DNA of 8,783 nt from Paracoccaceae bacterium (GTDB lineage: Bacteria; Pseudomonadota; Alphaproteobacteria; Rhodobacterales; Rhodobacteraceae). Below, in pieces: positions 1-5,010 of the stretch (its first letter is position 1; each line of letters starts with the position of its first letter). The translations under genes and the position numbers were made by a program. The stretch is from positions 517-9,299 of the forward strand of contig DOIS01000351.1 of assembly GCA_003511785.1 (NCBI GenBank), read 5' to 3'. The notes below the pieces were generated by a model. The model was not told the DNA's origin. It saw only the letters and a list, made by a program, of their open reading frames with translations, and searched no databases.

Positions 1-589
1 GCTCGCCCATGCCCATCAGCACGATGTTGGACAGCAGCCGCGTCTCGTCCTTGGGCGCGCCGGGGGTCGGCCATTCGCCCAGATCGTCGCGGGCCATCAT
101 CACCTGACCCACGATTTCGCCCGCGGTCAGGTTGCGCACCAGCCTTTGCGTGCCGGTGTGGCAGAAGGAGCAGGTGAGAGTGCAGCCCACCTGCGACGAG
201 ACGCAGAGCGTGCCGCGGTCCTCCTCGGGGATATAGACCACCTCGACCTCGTGCCCGCCGGCGATGCGGACCAGGTATTTGCGGGTGCCGTCCTGGCTGA
301 CCTGTTTCGAGACCATCTCGGGGATCTCGATGGTGAAGTTTTCGGCGAGCTGGGCGCGATAGGCCTTCGCAAGGTTGGTCATCGCCGCGAAGTCGCGCAC
401 GCCCCATTGATAGATCCATTGCCAGATCTGGCCCACGCGCATCTTCGCCTGTTTCTCGGGCGTGCCGTGATCGATCAGAAGATCGCGCATCCAGTCGCGG
501 GTCAGGCCGACCAGGTTGATCCGGCCATCCTCGGGCGTCTTGCGGGGAAGGGTCATCACGTCCTGCGTGATAGGGGCGTCGGCGGGCAT
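1..589 (-). CDS. rlmN: 23S rRNA (adenine-C2)-methyltransferase RlmN, N-terminal part (cut by window edge)
   Basis: Radical-SAM enzyme that methylates C2 of A2503 in 23S rRNA (and A37 of some tRNAs) in the cytoplasm. The frame is open from an ATG at 587-589 to the window edge, giving 196 residues and lacking the C-terminal half. The iron-sulfur cluster motif CxxxCxxC is present at Cys136, Cys140 and Cys143, within VGCTLTCSFCHTGTQ. Cys129 in GTLCVSSQVGC aligns with E. coli Cys118, the conserved cysteine of the methyl-transfer mechanism. The visible part ends in a MGMGE sequence typical of the SAM-binding region. The second catalytic cysteine (E. coli Cys355) lies outside the window. The N-terminal accessory domain has the usual family text (KMRVGQIWQWIYQWGV). 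An AGGA lies 8 bases before the start. It probably has its own promoter in the 69-base gap upstream. Confidence 0.96.
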   Translation of the reverse strand, partial: MPADAPITQDVMTLPRKTPEDGRINLVGLTRDWMRDLLIDHGTPEKQAKMRVGQIWQWIYQWGVRDFAAMTNLAKAYRAQLAENFTIEIPEMVSKQVSQDGTRKYLVRIAGGHEVEVVYIPEEDRGTLCVSSQVGCTLTCSFCHTGTQRLVRNLTAGEIVGQVMMARDDLGEWPTPGAPKDETRLLSNIVLMGMGE

Positions 590-618
590 CGGATCGGTCC
601 TGTGGTCTGGAATACGCC

Positions 619-646
619 CCTATATAGGATCGCGCGCCGAATTCAA
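619..646 (-). promoter_or_regulatory. Candidate promoter for rlmN
   Basis: Reading the minus strand, TTGAAT (plus positions 641-646) is followed after 16 bases by TATAGG (619-624), about 30 bases before the rlmN start. This is the only AT-rich block in a very GC-rich neighbourhood, and TATATA (621-626) is itself palindromic. The match to the sigma-70 consensus is partial, so this is inference from position and composition. Confidence 0.4.
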
Positions 647-658
647 AAGGATTCCGGT

Positions 659-1174
659 CTACTGCACCGGCGGGCCGTAGGCGTTCGGTCCCGGCTCGGA
701 CGGGCGCGTGAGCCACCATATGATGAGGAAGAACAACACGATCTGCAAAACCGAGATCACCAGCATCCAGACCTGGCCGAGCGACGCGGCCGGCCCGGTC
801 AGCGCGCCGGGGTCCTCAACCGTGCCTTCGAACATGGCGACCGTGAATACGCCGGTCAGGATGAGAAAGACACTCAGCAGCGACAGCGCCATGGGCAGCA
901 GAAGATACCAGCCCGGATAGCCCGCGTCATGCATCCGGCGCCACCCGACGGCGAGAAACGGCAGAAGCGTGGCCAACTGGAACAGGGCGGAGAGAATGAC
1001 CGGGGCCTCGTCCGTGACCGGATCGACGCCGAATATCATCGCGTCCAGAAGCGAGAAGACGAGAACGCCCAGAAAGACGAAGAGCGCGAACCACCAATAT
1101 TCTGACCGGCGGGCACGCCCGGAAAACGTGACGTAGTTTCTCAGCCCGCTGCGGACCGCTTCGGCAAACCCCAT
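659..1174 (-). CDS. DUF805 family inner-membrane protein
   Basis: A 171-residue protein of the DUF805 (YhaH/YhaI-like) family, whose biochemical role is unknown. It shows the family's three signatures: a basic/aromatic N-terminal motif FSGRARRSEYWWF (residues 17-29), WRRMHDAGYPGW (79-90) between hydrophobic segments, and a proline/glycine-rich tail PSEPGPNAYGP. Four membrane segments are visible, at about 27-48, 58-78, 91-115 and 133-156. Length is near the usual 110-170 for the family. The start at 1172-1174 is supported by GAGGGG on the minus strand (1181-1186), six bases upstream. It lies 69 bases downstream of the ialB-like gene on the same strand and 69 bases upstream of rlmN; co-transcription with ialB is plausible but not shown. 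Function should be left unassigned. Confidence 0.9.
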   Translation of the reverse strand: MGFAEAVRSGLRNYVTFSGRARRSEYWWFALFVFLGVLVFSLLDAMIFGVDPVTDEAPVILSALFQLATLLPFLAVGWRRMHDAGYPGWYLLLPMALSLLSVFLILTGVFTVAMFEGTVEDPGALTGPAASLGQVWMLVISVLQIVLFFLIIWWLTRPSEPGPNAYGPPVQ

Positions 1175-1243
1175 GACGCACCCCTCGGCTTTGCGGGGAG
1201 CATGGCCCGGAGGCGGAGAGCGGTCAATCGGTTTCGCGCGGGC

Positions 1244-1774
1244 CTATTGGGCACAACGGCTTTCCGCATCCTCGAAGGCGGCGGTAAACCCCAGCAGCGA
1301 GAAGGTGTCCTTGGTGGTGGTCCCGCGCGAGGAGCGGGCGGTCAGGATCGCATCCGTGCCGCGCTTCATCGCGGTGATGATCTTGGCATCGTCCGCGGGC
1401 GTTGCGGGCCAGGCCCACTCGCCCTCGGTGAACAGCTCGAACTCGGTGCCGCCGATATTCAGGTTCACGGTCGAACCGTTGGCGAAAGGATAGCCGCCGG
1501 TAAAGGTCACCTGCCCCTGCACATCGGCGCCGGGACGGAAAAACACGAACAGCAGGATGTCCCCGCGGCGTACCGCCACCACGCGCCCATCGCGGGTGTT
1601 CACGGTCTCCTTGGGCGCCGACACGCTCCAGCATTCGGTCGGGTCGTCCTCTACGAACACGGACCAATCGGTCTTGGCCGCAACCCGGTTCGTGCTTTCC
1701 TCTTGCGCGGATGCGGCGGCGGCCAGCGCCGCCAGGCTCAAGCCCGCGATCAGACGGGCGAGTTTCGATCCCAT
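1244..1774 (-). CDS. Invasion-associated locus B (IalB) family periplasmic protein
   Basis: A 176-residue secreted protein. Residues 1-23 are a clear Sec signal peptide: basic start (MGSKLAR), alanine/leucine core, and ASA|Q cleavage site after residue 23. The mature part matches the IalB family as found in Rhodobacterales: TDWSVFVEDDPTECW near residues 35-49, a central segment with GGYPFANGS, and a C-terminal part with AMKRGTDAILTARSSRG and KDTFSLLGFTAA. It has two cysteines in the mature chain, Cys48 and Cys174, which could form a disulfide. The name comes from a Bartonella gene tied to erythrocyte invasion; in free-living relatives the role is unknown, so no invasion function should be inferred. 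The start at 1772-1774 has GGAGG on the minus strand (1783-1787) eight bases upstream. It is transcribed divergently from the asparaginase gene. Confidence 0.9.
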   Translation of the reverse strand: MGSKLARLIAGLSLAALAAAASAQEESTNRVAAKTDWSVFVEDDPTECWSVSAPKETVNTRDGRVVAVRRGDILLFVFFRPGADVQGQVTFTGGYPFANGSTVNLNIGGTEFELFTEGEWAWPATPADDAKIITAMKRGTDAILTARSSRGTTTKDTFSLLGFTAAFEDAESRCAQ

Positions 1775-1935
1775 GTGTCCAGCCTCCAGCTGTCCTTAAC
1801 CTCAATTCCGCGGCGGGGGCGCGCATCCTGTGGCGGTTTCCATGCCCTTCTTGCGGCCCTAAGCCCCGTCGCTTACCGACGCAAGGACACTACCGTAACT
1901 ATCCCCTCGGACGAAAGCCCGTTTGGCGGGAAATT

Positions 1936-1949
1936 GCCGGTTCCCCGGC
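1936..1949 (+). promoter_or_regulatory. Small hairpin in the asparaginase leader
   Basis: GCCGG and CCGGC flank a four-base TTCC loop, a perfect 5-bp stem that extends by one U-G pair. It ends seven bases before the ribosome binding site, so in RNA it could affect ribosome access. A stem this short occurs often by chance in GC-rich DNA. Confidence 0.25.
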
Positions 1950-1956
1950 GTTCTGC

Positions 1957-1964
1957 AGGAAGGA
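1957..1964 (+). promoter_or_regulatory. Ribosome binding site that fixes the asparaginase start
   Basis: AGGAAGGA lies six bases before the ATG at 1971. The open frame extends upstream to a TTG at 1923, but this strong site and the family's usual N-terminus place the true start at 1971. Confidence 0.8.
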
Positions 1965-1970
1965 TTGCGC

Positions 1971-2966
1971 ATGACCACCCCCTCTCCCATGGCCGAGATC
2001 TGGCGCGGCGCCCTGTTGAAAAGCCTGCATCACGGCCATGCCGTGATCTGCGACGACACCGGCGAGATCGTCGAATGCTGGGGCGATCCGCTGGCGCTGA
2101 TCTATCCGCGCAGTTCCTGCAAGATGGTCCAGGCACTGCCCCTGTTGTCCTCGGGCGCGGCGGACAAGTACGGGTTGACCCCCGAGCAACTGGCGCTGGC
2201 CTGCGCCTCGCATAACGGGGCGGCGATCCATGTGGACCGGGTGCGCGCGTGGCTGGACCAGCTTGGCCTGGCCGACGCCGATTTCCGCTGCGGCCCGCAG
2301 GAGCCCGCCGACCGGCCCGAGCGCGACCGCCTGATCCGTGCGCACGAGGCGCCCTGCCAATGGCACAACAACTGCTCGGGAAAACATGCCGGATTCCTGA
2401 CACTCGCGCAGCACATGTGCGCGGGGCCGGACTATGTCGCCATGGACCACCCGGTGCAGCAGGCCGCGCTCGCGGCCTTCGAGGAGGTGACAGGCAGGGA
2501 AAGCCCGGGGTTCGGTATCGACGGCTGCTCGGCCCCGAATTTCCAGACCACGCTGCTGGGACTGGCGCGGGCCATGGCCTGGTTCGCCTCGGCCGCCGCG
2601 CGCAGCGACCGGCAGAGCGCAGCGGCGGTGGCACTGACGCAGGCGATGATTGCCCATCCCGAGCTGGTGGCCGGCGAGGGGCGTGCCTGCACCGAGCTGA
2701 TGCGCGCCATGGAAGGCCGCGCGACCATCAAGACGGGGGCCGAAGGGGTGTTCGTGGCGATCCTGCCGGAAAAGCGGATGGGCATCGCGCTGAAAATCGC
2801 GGACGGCGCCACGCGGGCCAGCGAATGCGCGATCTCGGCGCTGCTGGTGCGGCTGGGCGTGCTCGACCCCGACCACCCGGCGGCGCGGAAACACCTCAAC
2901 CCGCCGATCCTGAACCGCCGCGACCTGGTCACGGGCGAGATAAGGCCGGTGGCCGGGCTGCTCTGA
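1971..2966 (+). CDS. L-asparaginase, Rhizobium etli (ReAV) type, Asparaginase_II family
   Basis: A 331-residue cytoplasmic enzyme predicted to hydrolyse L-asparagine to aspartate and ammonia. It belongs to the class 3 (R. etli) asparaginases (Pfam Asparaginase_II), unrelated to the E. coli-type enzymes. Key residues known from the ReAV structure (from memory) are visible at the same or nearly the same numbers: Ser48 and Lys51 in YPRSSCKMVQ, Ser80 in CASHNG, Cys135 and Lys138 in WHNNCSGKHAGF, and Cys186 in GIDGCSAPNF (ReAV Cys189). Lys254 in IKTGAEGVF corresponds to ReAV Lys263. Together these make two Ser-Lys pairs and a Cys-Lys-Cys zinc site. No signal peptide or membrane segment is present. 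It stands alone, divergent from ialB and convergent with the Bat-like operon, so context gives no pathway clue. Its stop codon is one base from the stop of the gene on the opposite strand. Confidence 0.95.
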   Translation: MTTPSPMAEIWRGALLKSLHHGHAVICDDTGEIVECWGDPLALIYPRSSCKMVQALPLLSSGAADKYGLTPEQLALACASHNGAAIHVDRVRAWLDQLGLADADFRCGPQEPADRPERDRLIRAHEAPCQWHNNCSGKHAGFLTLAQHMCAGPDYVAMDHPVQQAALAAFEEVTGRESPGFGIDGCSAPNFQTTLLGLARAMAWFASAAARSDRQSAAAVALTQAMIAHPELVAGEGRACTELMRAMEGRATIKTGAEGVFVAILPEKRMGIALKIADGATRASECAISALLVRLGVLDPDHPAARKHLNPPILNRRDLVTGEIRPVAGLL

Positions 2967-2967
2967 G

Positions 2968-5010
2968 CTAGCGCCTCCCCTCGCGCAGCCAGCCGCCGAC
3001 GATCAGCGCCGAGGCGATCAGCAGCACCAGCCAGGCGGGCAGGAGAGGTGTCTGCGTGACATCGCGCGTCTCATAGGCACCACGCGGCGTGATCCCGATC
3101 CAGCCGCGGCCGGCGGCGGGCCGGCCCTCGCGCACCTCGCGGATGCGGGGGATGCCGTCTTCGAGCGCAACGAGCCCGCCACGCAGGCTGGCCAGGACCG
3201 GCTCAAGCACTTCGCCCGTGGCGATGGTCTGCTCGAATTCGCGCGGGGCCGCGGGACCGAGCCCGATCACGGCCTCGTGCGCGCCTTCTTCCAGGCGGTA
3301 AAGCCCGATCTCATCGCCACGGTACAGCGTCTCGAACCGGCCCGGTGCGACCTCGTCCAGCGTCAGCTCCACAGCTTCGCCCGTGGGCGGCGTGACGGTC
3401 ACGGGGCCGATCTCCTCGTCGAGGGTGCGGCGGATGATGCGCATGGTCTGGCCGGTGGGCTCTGCCCAGAGCGCCTCCTCCTCCAGTTCCGGCTCCTTCA
3501 TCATCCAGTGACCCAGCCGGCGCAACAGCTCGAGTTGCGGCCCACCGCCCTCGTAGCCCCGACTCCAGAGCCACGCATGATCCGAGGCCAGAAGCGCCAC
3601 GCGCCCCTCGCCCACCCGGTCGAGGATCAGGAGCGGACGGTCGTCCACCCCGGTCATCACCAGATCGCCGCTCTCGGGCTCGACATCGATCTGGCGCAGC
3701 CACGGCCCCCAGTCCTCGGGTGCGCCGAGGTCGGCGGTGACCGGATGGCGCTGTCCCAGGTCGCTGACCTCGGGGGTGAAGCGGTCCTCGATCACCCGCG
3801 CGGTGGGGCTGGCGGGCAGCACCCGGCCCAAGGGGGAGCGATGGATGCTGTCGGCCCCGGCGAAATCCGGCCCGGCGGCGACCAGCACCGCGCCGCCCTT
3901 CTCGACATAGTCCGAGACGTTGTCGAGGTAGATCGCCGGCAGGATGCCGCGCCGCTTGTAGCGGTCGAAGATGATCAGGTCGAAATCGTCGATCTTCTCG
4001 AGGAACAGCTCGCGCGTGGGAAAGGCGATCAGCGACAATTCGTTGACCGGCACCCCGTCCTGTTTCTCGGGCGGGCGCAGGATGGTGAAATGCACCAGGT
4101 CCACGGAACTGTCGGATTTCAACAGGTTGCGCCAGGTCCGCCCGCCCGGGTGCGGCTCGCCCGAGACCAGGAGCACGCGCAGCCTGTCACGCACGCCGTT
4201 CATCTGGATCAGCGCGGTGTTGTTGCGGTCGGTCAACTCGCCCTCGGCCTCAGGCACCGTGAACTGGATCACGTTGCGCCCCCCATGCGGAAGCGTCAGC
4301 GGCAGCTCGATATCCTGTCCGATCGGCACCTCGTAGCGGCTGGGCTCGCCCCCGTCGACCGAGATTTCCAGCGGCGCCAGCCCGCCGCCCGGTGGCGCCG
4401 CGCCGTTGTCCTCGACCCGCAGGGTCAACGTCACCGGCTCGCCGATGATGGCGAAGGCAGGCGCGTTCGACACGACCAGCCGCCGGTCCCAGTCACCTTC
4501 GCGCCCCGTCTTGAGCAGGTGCATCGGCGCGGGGAGCGATGGCGCGCGTTCCATGTCATGCACCCGACCGTCCGACAACGCGATGATCCCGGCGATGCGT
4601 GCCCGCGGCTCCTCGGCCAGTGCCTCGGTCAAGGCGGTCATCAATTGCGTGCCGCCGTTCTCGGCCCCGTCGCCCACCACCACGCGGCGCAGCTCGGTGT
4701 TCTCGCGGGCGGTGATTGCGGCGGCGATGGCTTCGGCCGCGGCGTCCATCTGCGCGGGCCGGTCCGAGAGCGTCTGGCTCGCGCTGCGGTCCTCGACCAT
4801 CACCACGATGTCGCTGAGCGCCGCGCGGTCCTCGACCTGCCAGGCCGGTCCGGAAAGCGCGCCCATCAGCACCAGCGCCGCCAACCCGCGCAACGCCCAT
4901 CCCGACAGACCGCGCCACAGCGCCAGCGCCACACCGGCCAGCGCCAAAACCGCCAACGCCGCCAGCACCGCCCAGGGCAGCAGCGGGTCGAAGATCACCG
5001 CCCCGCTCAT
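2968..5010 (-). CDS. Membrane protein with vWA-like and glutamine-amidotransferase-like domains (last gene of MoxR/Bat-type operon)
   Basis: A 680-residue inner-membrane protein. Two N-terminal membrane segments (about 11-32 and 38-56) precede a von Willebrand A-like domain with an apparently complete metal site: DRSAS at 74-78, Thr121 in GGTQLMTAL and Asp147 in LSDGR. A beta-rich region (about 170-270) follows, then a class-I glutamine-amidotransferase-like fold starting near residue 275 (RVLLVSGEPHPG). The nucleophile position (around 372, GGAVLVAAGP) has no cysteine, so amidotransferase activity is not expected. A final membrane segment lies at about 657-675, followed by a basic tail. Most of the protein should face the periplasm. 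The ATG at 5008-5010 overlaps the upstream gene's TGA (ATGA); the open frame runs further upstream, but that part is a shadow of the DUF4159 gene. Such proteins are often annotated only as hypothetical or glutamine amidotransferase; function unknown. Confidence 0.88.
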   Translation of the reverse strand: MSGAVIFDPLLPWAVLAALAVLALAGVALALWRGLSGWALRGLAALVLMGALSGPAWQVEDRAALSDIVVMVEDRSASQTLSDRPAQMDAAAEAIAAAITARENTELRRVVVGDGAENGGTQLMTALTEALAEEPRARIAGIIALSDGRVHDMERAPSLPAPMHLLKTGREGDWDRRLVVSNAPAFAIIGEPVTLTLRVEDNGAAPPGGGLAPLEISVDGGEPSRYEVPIGQDIELPLTLPHGGRNVIQFTVPEAEGELTDRNNTALIQMNGVRDRLRVLLVSGEPHPGGRTWRNLLKSDSSVDLVHFTILRPPEKQDGVPVNELSLIAFPTRELFLEKIDDFDLIIFDRYKRRGILPAIYLDNVSDYVEKGGAVLVAAGPDFAGADSIHRSPLGRVLPASPTARVIEDRFTPEVSDLGQRHPVTADLGAPEDWGPWLRQIDVEPESGDLVMTGVDDRPLLILDRVGEGRVALLASDHAWLWSRGYEGGGPQLELLRRLGHWMMKEPELEEEALWAEPTGQTMRIIRRTLDEEIGPVTVTPPTGEAVELTLDEVAPGRFETLYRGDEIGLYRLEEGAHEAVIGLGPAAPREFEQTIATGEVLEPVLASLRGGLVALEDGIPRIREVREGRPAAGRGWIGITPRGAYETRDVTQTPLLPAWLVLLIASALIVGGWLREGRR

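Larger units (their letters stand above)
1775..1970. promoter_or_regulatory. Divergent intergenic region between ialB-like and asparaginase genes
   Basis: This 196-base gap must hold the promoters for both divergent genes. I see no confident -35/-10 pair on either strand. Two inverted repeats stand out: CGTCG-CTTAC-CGACG at 1867-1881, near the middle and therefore able to act on either gene, and GCCGG-TTCC-CCGGC at 1936-1949, inside the likely asparaginase leader. Nothing here looks like a small gene. Confidence 0.5.

Noticed and set aside
654..670. Inverted repeat CCGGT-N7-ACCGG around the DUF805 stop codon, followed on the minus strand by a short T-run, as a terminator
   Set aside because: The stem is only five base pairs with a seven-base loop, and the T-run (four T) starts several bases after the stem; too weak to call.
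146..1105. A 319-codon plus-strand frame spanning rlmN and the DUF805 gene
   Set aside because: It runs antisense through two genes with clear family motifs and across their intergenic gap; its translation is low-complexity charged sequence.
1899..2894. A 331-codon minus-strand frame opposite the asparaginase gene
   Set aside because: The plus strand encodes the full set of asparaginase active-site residues; the antisense product matches nothing I recognise.
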